This document shows positions 9,063 through 17,349 of a stretch of DNA of 64,000 bases, piece after piece. This stretch comes from Bacillota bacterium. GTDB taxonomy: Bacteria; Bacillota; Bacilli; Paenibacillales; NBRC-103111. Under the pieces are notes generated by a model. It was not told the DNA's origin. It did not search any database and saw only the letters and a list, made by a program, of their open reading frames with translations. Every line of letters starts with the position of its first letter. The first letter of the stretch is position 1. The position numbers and the translations under genes are program-made. Where the stretch lies: NCBI GenBank assembly GCA_023386955.1, contig JAEWIS010000043.1, positions 36,060 to 100,059 of the forward strand, read 5' to 3'.

Positions 9063-9250
9063 CTGTAACGGAACTATCCGCCTCTTAGAGAGAGATTTTT
9101 ACTGCTTTTTCGCTGTAACGGAACTATCCGACCCTTAGAAGCTGCAATCCTCCGATTAAGGGGAATTTAACTACGCTAAGAGTCTCTCCGTTCCGTAAGA
9201 AAACCGGAATAGTGATTTAACGCCTTTAAGATTTTCTCAGTTCCGTTACC
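9063..9250. repeat. 50-bp-spaced TAACGGA repeat, forward pair plus inverted pair
   Basis: The gene-free stretch 9049-9288 holds two forward units with core CTGTAACGGAACTATCCG (starting 9063 and 9113, exactly 50 bp apart), each followed by CCTCTTAG- or CCCTTAG-like sequence, and two inverted units (GTTCCGTAAG near 9190 and GTTCCGTTAC near 9240, again 50 bp apart). Related arrays occur at 25.1, 43.0 and 49.1 kb. Confidence 0.8.
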
Positions 9251-9288
9251 GCACCAATGCGGCTGCCCTGGTCCCAAAACCTCAGATC

Positions 9289-9795
9289 TCAAGATTCCAA
9301 CCGTTCATACGCCGGCACCCGTTTCAGCTTCTTGCTCCCCGCCACCGTCTTCCGCCCGCCCAGCTTAAACACAACAATTCCCGCTGCGATGACCAATACA
9401 CCAAGCAGCTGCGTTCCGGTAAAAGGCACCTTCTCAAGACCGAACCAGCCGAGCGTATCCCAAACGACGGCAAAGCCCAGCTGCGAGATCATCGCTACTG
9501 CCGCAGCATAGGTTGCCCCCAGCAGATGGGTCCCCCGCACCATACAGATGACCACTCCTACGCCGATCAGGCCGCTGAAGAAATACCACGGCTCCACATG
9601 CTCAGGGCGGAACATGGCCATTCCCTCCGAGGCGAAGCCGATGATAAAGGATGCCAAAAACCCCATGCCCAGCACCAATGTTGTTGTTATCCACAGACCC
9701 GCCTTCACATGGACCCGGTTGTTAAAGATATTTTGCAGGCCCACAAGCGCACCTGCAAGGCTCGCCATTATAATGCCGATTAGCATGGCGATCAC
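9289..9795 (-). CDS. YdcZ/DUF606-family small membrane transporter
   Basis: 168 aa with five predicted hydrophobic segments and the family pattern of YdcZ-like members of the drug/metabolite transporter superfamily (G-x-x-N and Q-L-G-F motifs). It starts within the stop region of the upstream Crp gene (4-bp overlap); the start could be GTG 9795 or the ATG three codons later. It is one of two such genes flanking a Crp-type regulator, and the two proteins may form a heterodimer. Substrate unknown. Confidence 0.8.
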   Translation of the reverse strand: MIAMLIGIIMASLAGALVGLQNIFNNRVHVKAGLWITTTLVLGMGFLASFIIGFASEGMAMFRPEHVEPWYFFSGLIGVGVVICMVRGTHLLGATYAAAVAMISQLGFAVVWDTLGWFGLEKVPFTGTQLLGVLVIAAGIVVFKLGGRKTVAGSKKLKRVPAYERLES

Positions 9796-10499
9796 TGCTC
9801 CTTTTCATATATATTATGCTTGGCCAGAGCCTGCAGCTTGCTCCGGTCGGCCACCGTAATCCCCTTCCGGCTGCGCTCCACCAATCCGTCCCGGTCGAAC
9901 TGCCGGATCACCCGGTTCACATGGCGGTAGCTGGTGCCGATCAGATGAGCGGCATCCGTCAGATTAACCGGACGTTTGGAACGGGATTGTCCCCCGCCCT
10001 CTCCGCTCTCTTCTGATACCGACAATAAATAACTAGCCAGCCGCACCTCCACCGGATAGAGGAGATTAAAGCTCAAGGAGGCGGATTTCACGAAGAACTT
10101 CTCCGTAATCATCTGCAGCAGAAAATGGAGCAGCGGCGGATGATCCCCATATTGGCGGAGAAGCCGGTACGGAACAGCCAGCATCGTGACTCGGGTCATC
10201 GCCTCTACCGTGTTCATAATATCCGTTCCGCGGATATATTCGATATCCCCGATCAGCTCCAGGGGCGTTTTAAAGCTGAGAATTAATGTTTTACCCTCCT
10301 CGGAGGTGGTGAAGATTTTCAGCTTGCCCGCAATCAGGATGTATAAGGTTTCGCCGGGATCGCCCTGGGAGCAGACCAGCTCCCCTTCCTCATAAGAGCA
10401 TAACGTCATATGAAGCCTGAGACCCGGCGGGATCACATCCTCCAGCCCGTGCTCTGCCACCGCCCGGTTCAAATATGCGCTATCCTTCCATTCCTTCAT
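9792..10499 (-). CDS. Crp/Fnr-family transcriptional regulator
   Basis: 235 aa from ATG 10499, with GGAG eight bases upstream; an in-frame ATG at 10520 lacks a site. Residues 20-130 form a cyclic-nucleotide-binding-type beta barrel (G-D-P-G-E-T-L-Y-I-L), and residues 160-225 a winged helix-turn-helix with the recognition segment T-S-Y-R-H-V-N-R. No Cys cluster for an iron-sulfur centre is seen. It is sandwiched between two YdcZ-type transporter genes in one operon and probably controls them. Confidence 0.85.
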   Translation of the reverse strand: MKEWKDSAYLNRAVAEHGLEDVIPPGLRLHMTLCSYEEGELVCSQGDPGETLYILIAGKLKIFTTSEEGKTLILSFKTPLELIGDIEYIRGTDIMNTVEAMTRVTMLAVPYRLLRQYGDHPPLLHFLLQMITEKFFVKSASLSFNLLYPVEVRLASYLLSVSEESGEGGGQSRSKRPVNLTDAAHLIGTSYRHVNRVIRQFDRDGLVERSRKGITVADRSKLQALAKHNIYEKEQ

Positions 10500-10550
10500 A
10501 CTGCCAACTCCGTTTCGCATGTTGGTTCTATCGGATCATAATCATGCCCA

Positions 10551-10982
10551 TCATAATCCAAGAATCACCACACCTGCAATCATCAGCGATAAACCGACAA
10601 ACTGGGGAAGATGCATCTCCTTCTTTTCAATCCCGAACCAGCCTTTGCTGTCCACAAGAAACGTCATGCCCAACTGGGCGATGAGCACCGCGGATACCGA
10701 CAAGGTAGCTCCCACATGATGGATGGCCGTAATATTGCTGAAAATAATTACGGAGGCCAACGCTCCGCCGCCCAGATACAGAGGCTTTACTTGCCGGAGC
10801 GGGCCCAATCCGGGTTTCCCTCCGGTGACGGCCAACATCAGGAGCAGCGCTGCTACAAAACCGGTGAATTGGGTAAGCGCAGCCGCCTGCCAGGTCCCCA
10901 TATCCGTACCGATACGGGAATTGGCCACTCCCTGGAGGGTAATGAGTGCCCCGCCCAAAAAGGCATAAGCAAATCCCTTCAT
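10551..10982 (-). CDS. YdcZ/DUF606-family small membrane transporter
   Basis: 143 aa, five hydrophobic segments, paralogous to the product of 9289-9795: both end in a V-x-D-x-x-G-W-F-G-x-E-K segment followed by a last helix. AGAGGA lies four bases before ATG 10982. It is the first gene of the YdcZ-Crp-YdcZ operon; the gap to the regulator is 51 bp. Confidence 0.8.
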   Translation of the reverse strand: MKGFAYAFLGGALITLQGVANSRIGTDMGTWQAAALTQFTGFVAALLLMLAVTGGKPGLGPLRQVKPLYLGGGALASVIIFSNITAIHHVGATLSVSAVLIAQLGMTFLVDSKGWFGIEKKEMHLPQFVGLSLMIAGVVILGL

Positions 10983-11107
10983 ATATTCCTCTCCCCTTAC
11001 TGCAAAATTCGTCTTCCATCATTAAACGATAACCGCCGAATCAGCCGTTAGGACATATGTCCTGTTCTAGGTCATGAATGTGCAAGCAGTGATATCTTGG
11101 ACTTTTT

Positions 11108-11134
11108 GTTTATCTTCCCCGCCATCCGGGGTAA
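11108..11134 (+). promoter_or_regulatory. SigB-like promoter of the DJ-1/PfpI gene
   Basis: GTTTAT at 11108-11113 and GGGTAA at 11129-11134 are separated by 15 bases, close to the Bacillus general-stress sigma-B consensus (GTTTAA, 12-15 bases, GGGTAT). It lies about 50 bp before the start codon of a homologue of a known general stress protein. Confidence 0.5.
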
Positions 11135-11185
11135 TACTATAGAGGAGAGTCTTTCGCCATCCATCCCAAAAAGGAGTTGTGCACA

Positions 11186-11719
11186 ATGAAACAAATGACC
11201 AAGAAGGTTGCATTTCTGCTGGCGGACGGATTCGAGGATTCCGAAATGAAGAATCCGTATGAAGCCATTACCAAAAACGGCAATGACGCCGTCATCATCA
11301 GCTTGAATGCCAATGAAGAGCTCCATGGCAAAAAAGGCACCATTACGTATACATCCCATTTATCCGCCAAGGAAGCCAATGCTACCGATTATGAAGCTGT
11401 CATTATTCCCGGCGGCACATCACCGGAGAAGCTGAAGCATGATCCGTATATGATCAAGTTTGTCCAGGAAGCGGACAAAGCAGGCATCACCATCGCCGCC
11501 ATCTGCCATGGACCCCAGCTGCTGGCGGAGGCCGATTTGCTGAAGGGGAAAACCCTTACGTCATACCCCGGCATCGCCCAAGAGGTCATCGCCGCGGGCG
11601 GCAGCTATCTGGACCAGCCGGTGAAGGTGGACGGCAATCTGATTACTTCCCGCACACCGGAGGATGAGCCGGTCTTTATTGAAGAAATTATCAACAAGCT
11701 GGGCGTTACCGCCTACTGA
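11186..11719 (+). CDS. DJ-1/PfpI-family stress protein (YfkM-like)
   Basis: 177 aa from ATG 11186, nine bases after AAGGAG. The whole protein is one DJ-1/PfpI domain, with the nucleophile-elbow A-I-C-H-G at about residue 105 containing the conserved Cys, and an upstream Glu at about residue 17 in G-F-E-D-S. B. subtilis YfkM (general stress protein 18) is a member of the family and belongs to the sigma-B regulon; members act as glyoxalases, deglycases or chaperones, and which applies here cannot be read from the sequence. It is monocistronic between a SigB-like promoter and a terminator. Confidence 0.88.
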   Translation: MKQMTKKVAFLLADGFEDSEMKNPYEAITKNGNDAVIISLNANEELHGKKGTITYTSHLSAKEANATDYEAVIIPGGTSPEKLKHDPYMIKFVQEADKAGITIAAICHGPQLLAEADLLKGKTLTSYPGIAQEVIAAGGSYLDQPVKVDGNLITSRTPEDEPVFIEEIINKLGVTAY

Positions 11720-11747
11720 CCTTCGGGTAAAAGAGCCCGTTAAAAGC

Positions 11748-11775
11748 AAAAAAAGCCGGTTCTCCGGCTTTTTTT
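11748..11775. terminator. Bidirectional terminator between convergent genes
   Basis: A GCCGG/CCGGC stem extended by A7/T7 on both sides gives a T-run in either direction. It serves the DJ-1 gene on the plus strand and the sulfonate-type permease gene on the minus strand. Confidence 0.85.
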
Positions 11776-11787
11776 CGTGCTTTACAC

Positions 11788-12579
11788 TCATTTCCCTCTT
11801 GCCTGCACAGTCCTGCCCTTCCCCGCTATACCATAACGCCGCAGAGTCAGTCCGCCCAGCAATCCCAGCGCCCGGTCGGCTGCAAAGCCCATAATCCCCA
11901 AGGACAGAAGCCCCACGAAGATCCAGTCCGTTTTGAAGTACAGACGCGAATTCCAGATCATAAACCCCACACCGCTATTGGCGGCCACCATCTCCGCCCC
12001 GATAATCGCCATAAAGGAGGAGCCCATGGCCAGGCGGATGCCGGTGAACATATACGGGACAGTGGCGGGCACGATCACATGGAGCAAGATCTGCCACTCG
12101 GACGCACCCATACTCCGGGCCGAACGGACCTTATCCTCCTCTACAGCCAAGGCGCCGCTCATGGTATTCAGAAGAACGATGAACAGAGTGGAATACAAAA
12201 TCAGCATAATCTTCGACTTCTCTCCGATGCCGAACCAAAGCATGAATAAGGTGATGAAGGCCAGCGGCGGGATAAACCGGATAAAATTGAGGAACGGCTC
12301 CGTTACCGCCCGGAACGATTTGAAGCGTCCCATGATAATACCCAGCGGGATGGCAATAGCACTGCCCAGTACCCACCCTGTCAGCACCCGCAGGAAGCTG
12401 ATGCCGATATACCGGAACAAGGACCCGTCCTGGGACAGCTCCAGGGCCCCTTGCAGAGTCCGGTACGGTCCGGGCAGAAAGTCCGGATTGGATACGGAGG
12501 CGGCAGCTTCCCAGATCAGGAGTCCGATGATCCAGGTAAATATCCCCGTTTGATAGCTTTTGCGCAGAATCCAGAGCAT
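11788..12579 (-). CDS. ABC transporter permease, nitrate/sulfonate/taurine type (SsuC-like)
   Basis: 263 aa, about six membrane segments, with the ATPase-contact loop R-S-A-R-S-M-G-A near residue 155. It is typical of permeases of the SsuC/TauC family that import sulfonates, sulfate esters or similar anions. It is the last gene of the operon MarR, arylsulfotransferase, binding protein, ATPase, permease; the gap to the ATPase gene is 26 bp. Confidence 0.85.
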   Translation of the reverse strand: MLWILRKSYQTGIFTWIIGLLIWEAAASVSNPDFLPGPYRTLQGALELSQDGSLFRYIGISFLRVLTGWVLGSAIAIPLGIIMGRFKSFRAVTEPFLNFIRFIPPLAFITLFMLWFGIGEKSKIMLILYSTLFIVLLNTMSGALAVEEDKVRSARSMGASEWQILLHVIVPATVPYMFTGIRLAMGSSFMAIIGAEMVAANSGVGFMIWNSRLYFKTDWIFVGLLSLGIMGFAADRALGLLGGLTLRRYGIAGKGRTVQARGK

Positions 12580-12605
12580 TGTGGCAACCTCCTAATCTTC
12601 TCTTT

Positions 12606-13382
12606 TCATTCCCCAAAGTGCCTCTGGATGGAGCTGTAATGGGCATTAAAGGCGGAATCGGTAATGGTCCGGGGATAGGACAGCGGCACCTCGTAGATAT
12701 CCGTGATCCGGGAGGCGGGGCCGACAGACATAATCCCCACCCTTTGGCCCAACAGAATGGCCTCTTGAATGTCGTGGGTAACAAAAATAACGGTTTTCCT
12801 TGTTTCCTGCCATATCCGGATCAGCTCGTTCTGCATAGTCCTCCGGGTCATGGCGTCCAGAGCGCCGAAGGGCTCATCCATGAGCAGAATCGCCGGATCG
12901 TTGGCCAGCACCCGGGCCAGCTGCACCCGCTGCTTCATTCCACCGGAGAGAGCGTCGGGAAATTTGTCCTCGTGGCCCTCCAGCCCCACCAGCCGGATGA
13001 AGCGGTCCGAGCTTTCCCTGCGCTCTTTGCGGGGAATATGCTTCATACGAAGTCCAAATTCTACATTCTCCCGGACAGTCAGCCAGGGGAACAAGGAGGC
13101 GTCCGCCTGCTGGAAAACCATGGCTCTGTCTCTGCCGGGTTTGCGGATTTCCTCCCCATCCACCGAGAGCCGCCCCTCTGTTTTGCCGACGAAGCCGGCA
13201 ATCATGCTCAGGAGAGTGGACTTGCCGCAACCGCTGGGACCCAAGAGGATAAAAAATTCACCGCCTTTGACCACCAAATCTACATCCTTAATGATGTAAT
13301 GGGGCTCTGCAGCCGTACCAGCCGAGAAGCTTTTGCGCAAACGCTCAATGAATATGGTATTGGTTTTAACCGCCAATGACAT
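12606..13382 (-). CDS. ABC transporter ATP-binding protein, nitrate/sulfonate type (SsuB-like)
   Basis: 258 aa with Walker A G-P-S-G-C-G-K-S-T, Q-loop, signature L-S-G-G-M-K-Q-R, Walker B L-L-M-D-E-P-F-G-A-L-D and the switch His in V-T-H-D. The M-K-Q-R variant after the signature is typical of the SsuB/TauB branch. It energises the adjacent permease, with the binding lipoprotein encoded 21 bp upstream. Confidence 0.9.
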   Translation of the reverse strand: MSLAVKTNTIFIERLRKSFSAGTAAEPHYIIKDVDLVVKGGEFFILLGPSGCGKSTLLSMIAGFVGKTEGRLSVDGEEIRKPGRDRAMVFQQADASLFPWLTVRENVEFGLRMKHIPRKERRESSDRFIRLVGLEGHEDKFPDALSGGMKQRVQLARVLANDPAILLMDEPFGALDAMTRRTMQNELIRIWQETRKTVIFVTHDIQEAILLGQRVGIMSVGPASRITDIYEVPLSYPRTITDSAFNAHYSSIQRHFGE

Positions 13383-13403
13383 GGCGCTCCCTCCTTCCGG
13401 GAT

Positions 13404-14498
13404 TTATTTAGTGTAGGTCACCGATTCGGGAAAGGCGGCTTTTAGGGCCTCCACATCAATTTTATCCTTCAGCTCATATTTGTCCTTGAGAATGCCCCGT
13501 TGCTCCAGCCAAGCCTTCATGCTCTCCAGATGCTGGTAGTCTTCCTTGGTGAAGCCCAGCACATAATTCTGGGTGTCGAGATCTTTCAGAACCCCTTCCT
13601 TGGGCAGCTTGATTTCCCGGAAAGCCAACTCTGCGGTTTGCTCCTTATGGGCCGGTATGTAGTCGATCCCCTCCTTCACCGCCTTCAAATAATTGGTGAC
13701 GGTCTGGGCATTGGTCTTCAGGTACCCGGCATCGACAACCTGGAAGGAACTGATTTTCACATCAGTCTGGTTCATGTCCCCCAGGCTTTTGATGCCGTCC
13801 ACCTTGAGGAACTTCTCCAGCAGGGCCCCTCCGCTCCACACGGCGTCCATTTCCCCTTTGGTCAAAGCCACGATGGCTTCATCGGGTGTGCTGTAATATA
13901 CCATCTTGACGTCTTTTTCATCGATGTTGAGCTTCTCCAGAAATTTCGCCCAGACATATTCATAGACCGTTCCCCGGGCAACGCCCAGCTTCTTGCCTCT
14001 CAGCTCCTCGGGTTTGGTAATGTCCCCCTTCACCAGCAGCACCGTGGTTCGGGAGGAAGCCTCCGTAGCCCGAGTCAGGGTGCTTACGATCTTCATGTCG
14101 CCCTTGCCCAGGGAGTTAAGCAGCGCATAATCCGCAGCCGTAGCGGTATCCGTACGCTGCACCAATAGCGCATTAATGGTGTCGATGCCATAAGCGAAGT
14201 TGCTGATTTCCGCCTCCACGGCAAATTTCTTGAAGAACCCCTGCTCCTGGGCCTGCCGGAATTGCAGGGAACCCCCTGCCGCCGTATCCAGGCCGAAGCG
14301 GATTTTGACGGGTTTAACGGCGACCGCTGCTTGGGTCTGGGTTGCGGCTGATGATGCTCCGCCGGAGGCGGCCGGGCTGCCGGGAGCGGCTCCGTCTGCT
14401 TTGGTACCGCAAGCGGAAGCAAAAACCGCCAGGGAGTAAACCAGCAATCCGGCGCCTGCCCAACGGACCAAACCTAAGGAAGAATGAGATTTATTCAT
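13404..14498 (-). CDS. ABC transporter substrate-binding lipoprotein, sulfonate/nitrate type (SsuA-like)
   Basis: 364 aa. Lipoprotein signal peptide with Cys near residue 30 (F-A-S-A-C-G), a low-complexity Ala/Ser/Gly linker, then an NMT1/SsuA-type periplasmic-binding fold (motif R-F-G-L-D followed by G-Y/F-F-K). The start codon overlaps the stop of the arylsulfotransferase-like gene by one base (TAATG), so the two are coupled. The natural ligand is probably a sulfonate or sulfate ester, by context. Confidence 0.86.
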   Translation of the reverse strand: MNKSHSSLGLVRWAGAGLLVYSLAVFASACGTKADGAAPGSPAASGGASSAATQTQAAVAVKPVKIRFGLDTAAGGSLQFRQAQEQGFFKKFAVEAEISNFAYGIDTINALLVQRTDTATAADYALLNSLGKGDMKIVSTLTRATEASSRTTVLLVKGDITKPEELRGKKLGVARGTVYEYVWAKFLEKLNIDEKDVKMVYYSTPDEAIVALTKGEMDAVWSGGALLEKFLKVDGIKSLGDMNQTDVKISSFQVVDAGYLKTNAQTVTNYLKAVKEGIDYIPAHKEQTAELAFREIKLPKEGVLKDLDTQNYVLGFTKEDYQHLESMKAWLEQRGILKDKYELKDKIDVEALKAAFPESVTYTK

Positions 14499-15943
14499 TA
14501 TTTTAGCCTCCTATTGTCCTCATCAATCCGGGCAACGCATAGTGCCCCTTCTCCATAAGAAGCGGAGACGTTCACCTCGGCAACGGAGGCAGCCCCTTTG
14601 GGGGCGGCTCCCGGAACCCGGAAGTCCGCCGGGTCCAAGGGAAGAATGGCCGCTTCCTCCGGCTTCTCCAGTTGGGGTACCCAGTCATAGGGAACCCGGT
14701 AAGCGCGGTACACCATATTGGAATTGCGCTTATTTTTGTAAGGGGAAATGTATTCCCAAACCAGCTCATGCTCCCGGGTCACCTCGAATACTCTCCCGTC
14801 TGCCCCTTCTGTAATCAGAGTGTTGCCGTTGGGCAGTCTTTGGGCAGAGCTGATGTAGGGGCTATAGAAGCGGTAGGAATCCAATGGAGCCTGGAACCCG
14901 GCCTCTGTAGGCGTGTATTGCCATTCGACCGCAAGCGTCACCGGGTTGATCTCCAGAATCCGGGAGTGGTCCCGCAGCGCATTCTTCTGCCCATAGGGCG
15001 ACGACGGATTAGGAAGGCCATACCCGGCCCAGCCGCCGTTGTCGAATACCAGCAGATTCCCTTCACCGGGCAGTCCCTTGGGAATGATATGGGCATGATG
15101 CTGGCCGATGAGCCAGCCGATTTCCTTCAGCTCCGGCAAGGAATAATCCGGTCCGAGGCGCCAGACGATCCTTCCTGTTTCCCTGTCGATGATCGCGATA
15201 ATGTTGGTTTCCCGTCCGTCCCATATAATATTGTCCGGATGAAAGCGCAGGTCTCCCTGGTCATAAAACTTATTGGGTCCTACATAGGAGACGGAGTTAA
15301 TATGCATCCAATCCCCGCCTCCGCTGTTGCCGAAGGCTCTGCCGTTGGGATCGCGGAACAGCACATTCCGGGCGCTTTCGTCAAACCCCAGCTCCTCAAA
15401 ATGCTCATTGCAGGCCCATTCCCACAGAATGCGGCCCTCCCAGTCCACCTCCAGAATCACATCATCCAAAAGTGGTTTATCCGAGATGGCTGGATTATGG
15501 ACATCCTTATGAGCCAGGATCAGGGTGCGGCCGCCATGAACCTGGGGCTTCAAGCCGGGAGCGTAATACCCCACGGGATTCCCCTCCCGCTGGAAATCAT
15601 GGTGGGCTCTGGCCATCCAGCGGGGCTCATGGTCCGGGTCTTCGATCCACTGATAACGGTCGAATCTCCAGACCACATTGCCCTCCCAATCCACCTGCAC
15701 CACATCCACCTCATCCTGGAATCCGTAGTTGGGATCCCGCAGGCCTGTGCTGCCGAAAACATAACCGCCGGGCAGCAGCTTGTTTGGAAAACCCCGCAGC
15801 CCCTTCCAAAGATGTACCTCTCTGCCGCTCATATCAATCAGCAGCGCCCCCACATCGGCAGCCTGATAAAGGGTATAGCCGCTCCACGCTTTGTCCGGGG
15901 CGTAAACCGTTGTTCCTGTTGGATAAATGGTGGGATGTCCCAT
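14498..15943 (-). CDS. Arylsulfotransferase-family protein (ASST, Arylsulfotran_2-like)
   Basis: 481 aa with repeated beta-propeller blades carrying Asp-Trp-x-Gly-x-V/I-x-W motifs, as in the bacterial arylsulfotransferase superfamily. His-rich segments W-M-H-I-N-S-V and Q-H-H-A-H lie where the family has its conserved histidines. Unlike the periplasmic E. coli-type enzyme it has no signal peptide and should be cytoplasmic. ASST enzymes move sulfate from one phenolic ester to another without PAPS. In an operon with MarR and an SsuABC-like importer it probably handles an imported aryl sulfate; that coupling is inference. Confidence 0.75.
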   Translation of the reverse strand: MGHPTIYPTGTTVYAPDKAWSGYTLYQAADVGALLIDMSGREVHLWKGLRGFPNKLLPGGYVFGSTGLRDPNYGFQDEVDVVQVDWEGNVVWRFDRYQWIEDPDHEPRWMARAHHDFQREGNPVGYYAPGLKPQVHGGRTLILAHKDVHNPAISDKPLLDDVILEVDWEGRILWEWACNEHFEELGFDESARNVLFRDPNGRAFGNSGGGDWMHINSVSYVGPNKFYDQGDLRFHPDNIIWDGRETNIIAIIDRETGRIVWRLGPDYSLPELKEIGWLIGQHHAHIIPKGLPGEGNLLVFDNGGWAGYGLPNPSSPYGQKNALRDHSRILEINPVTLAVEWQYTPTEAGFQAPLDSYRFYSPYISSAQRLPNGNTLITEGADGRVFEVTREHELVWEYISPYKNKRNSNMVYRAYRVPYDWVPQLEKPEEAAILPLDPADFRVPGAAPKGAASVAEVNVSASYGEGALCVARIDEDNRRLK

Positions 15944-15973
15944 AATATCGCCTCCTAATGGTTCTTTATGACA

Positions 15974-15984
15974 TTAATGATTAA
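15974..15984. promoter_or_regulatory. Possible MarR operator between marR-like gene and arylsulfotransferase gene
   Basis: TTAATGATTAA is an 11-bp palindrome at the end of the MarR gene, in the short AT-rich gap before the arylsulfotransferase gene. AT-rich short dyads are usual for MarR-family binding; no test is possible from sequence alone. Confidence 0.3.
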
Positions 15985-16547
15985 TAACTTAAATAATTGC
16001 TTTGCTGCGGATTCCTCTCCAATTTCCCCGTTGTTTTCTTCTTCTCCGCTGCTGGAAGGAGTTTCATTTGCCCGGCCGCATTGGATTCCGCCAATAGGAG
16101 TATGGTCTCGGAGAAATGCTCCAGCTTCTTGTAGAGGGTCCGATAGAATTCCGTCTGCTGCCGCAATTCCTCCTCAGTGAAGCAGTCGAAGAGGATACTG
16201 ATGCACCGTCCCCCGATATTCCGGTTACGCTCAAACATGTCCCTGCCTTTCTCCGTAAGGGACAGCACCACCGCCCGTCTGTCTTCCTTAGGCCGGCTTC
16301 GGACGGCATAATTCAACTCCTCCAGCCTGTCGCATATAGCGGTAATGGCGCCTGAGGTTAAATCCATTTCACCCGCAAGCTCCCCCAGCCGCTGCTCCCC
16401 CTGATCAGCCAGCTTACGGAGAATCATCATTCCAGGCAGGGTCACCCCCTCCACCAGAATCTTGTCCCGTTCCTTGACGAATTTGCGCACCATTCTGCGG
16501 AACAGCCAATCCGTTTCCTCCATGGACGTTTTGCTTGTATCCTCCAT
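15981..16547 (-). CDS. MarR-family transcriptional regulator
   Basis: 188 aa. Residues about 40-130 form the MarR winged helix, with the wing sequence S-R-P-K-E-D-R-R-A-V-V-L-S that marks the family (D-x-R motif). It is the first gene of the organosulfur operon; the arylsulfotransferase gene follows after 37 bp. Autoregulation in response to a phenolic ligand would fit the family and context, as inference. Confidence 0.88.
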   Translation of the reverse strand: MEDTSKTSMEETDWLFRRMVRKFVKERDKILVEGVTLPGMMILRKLADQGEQRLGELAGEMDLTSGAITAICDRLEELNYAVRSRPKEDRRAVVLSLTEKGRDMFERNRNIGGRCISILFDCFTEEELRQQTEFYRTLYKKLEHFSETILLLAESNAAGQMKLLPAAEKKKTTGKLERNPQQSNYLSY

Positions 16548-16619
16548 TCCATCTAACCCCGCATTTCCTTAACTTCCTTCAGCGTTCATTATTTTAACGG
16601 TGAAGGATTAGGCCGAAAA

Positions 16620-16676
16620 AAAGAAAAAACACAGGAGCATCCGCGTAGGTTACGCAGGAGGCGGCAGCTGTGTTTC
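16620..16676 (-). terminator. Terminator after the V4R-domain gene
   Basis: AAACACAG (16627-16634) pairs with CTGTGTTT (16668-16675), with a nested CGTA/TACG helix; in minus-strand RNA it is followed by a T-rich run. Confidence 0.65.
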
Positions 16677-16793
16677 CGGTGGTCCGGTCAACTTAGTCAT
16701 TAATTCCTATGTGTTTAATCGGTTATCCGTATACTAGCATTTCCCATGTTATCCGTCAATACTTTTTATTTGTAGTTGGAACCATACTCCAGG

Positions 16794-17240
16794 TCAAAAC
16801 CGGATCTCGTATTCGCAATGCTCATGGCCGCTCATATTGCACTTGGTTTCCCGGACGTTTACCCGTTTCCCCCAAATCCGGCTTAACGCTCCTTCCATGA
16901 TCGCTCCCTCCAGATCACAGACCATCTTTTCGTCCATGACCGGCAGGCCCTTACAAAAGCAATCATCCATGGCAACGCGTACCGTCCCCTCTTCCCTGGA
17001 GAGAACCCGGGGGATTCCGATCTTCAGGTCCTGGATCAGCTGCAGCAGCTCCTCCAGACTGTTCACGGGCAGGCTTTCCCCGATTTTCCGTCCCACGGTC
17101 AGGGTTGTGCCTTTGCCGCCCATGGGCAGGCCTTGATACATTCCTATCAGCCGGATGGTCCGGAACAGCTCCAGCGGCACCTGATCCCCCAGCTGCGTTC
17201 TGGTGATGGAGCCCATATCTGAAAACGTAAAAGCATTCAT
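16794..17240 (-). CDS. V4R-domain (4-vinyl reductase-like) small-molecule-binding protein
   Basis: 148 aa, essentially one V4R domain: a C-terminal Cys-x-M-S-G-H-E-H-C segment matches the metal-binding end of the domain seen in BchJ-like proteins and the sensor part of XylR/DmpR. An extra Cys pair (D-D-C-F-C) lies near residue 94. No DNA-binding part, so it may sense or carry a ligand rather than regulate directly. It is divergent from a Crp/Fnr regulator gene, with three dyads in the 171-bp spacer, which suggests control by that regulator. Confidence 0.7.
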   Translation of the reverse strand: MNAFTFSDMGSITRTQLGDQVPLELFRTIRLIGMYQGLPMGGKGTTLTVGRKIGESLPVNSLEELLQLIQDLKIGIPRVLSREEGTVRVAMDDCFCKGLPVMDEKMVCDLEGAIMEGALSRIWGKRVNVRETKCNMSGHEHCEYEIRF

Positions 17241-17303
17241 TGCTCTTCCCTCCCTTGCTGGTTGTTTACAGGCCTATCATGCCACAATTTGGCGGGGGCT
17301 GCC

Positions 17304-17317
17304 TTGATCCAGATCAA
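17304..17317. promoter_or_regulatory. FNR/ANR-type box
   Basis: TTGATCCAGATCAA matches the consensus TTGAT-N4-ATCAA exactly. It is the first of three dyads between the V4R gene and the Crp/Fnr gene, and closest to the V4R start codon (64 bp). Confidence 0.6.
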
Positions 17318-17333
17318 GTTTACCCCCGGCAAA

Positions 17334-17349
17334 TGTGACCCTCATCACA
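17334..17349. promoter_or_regulatory. Crp / Bacillus Fnr-type box
   Basis: TGTGACCCTCATCACA matches TGTGA-N6-TCACA exactly, the consensus of E. coli CRP and B. subtilis Fnr. Its centre lies about 40-46 bp upstream of the start point implied by the TATAGT hexamer at 17376-17381 for the regulator gene, an activation-type position. Confidence 0.65.

Noticed and set aside
14672..15958. Long open frame (428 aa) on the plus strand opposite the arylsulfotransferase gene
   Set aside because: Shadow of a clear gene on the other strand; composition is biased, no ribosome binding site and no family pattern.
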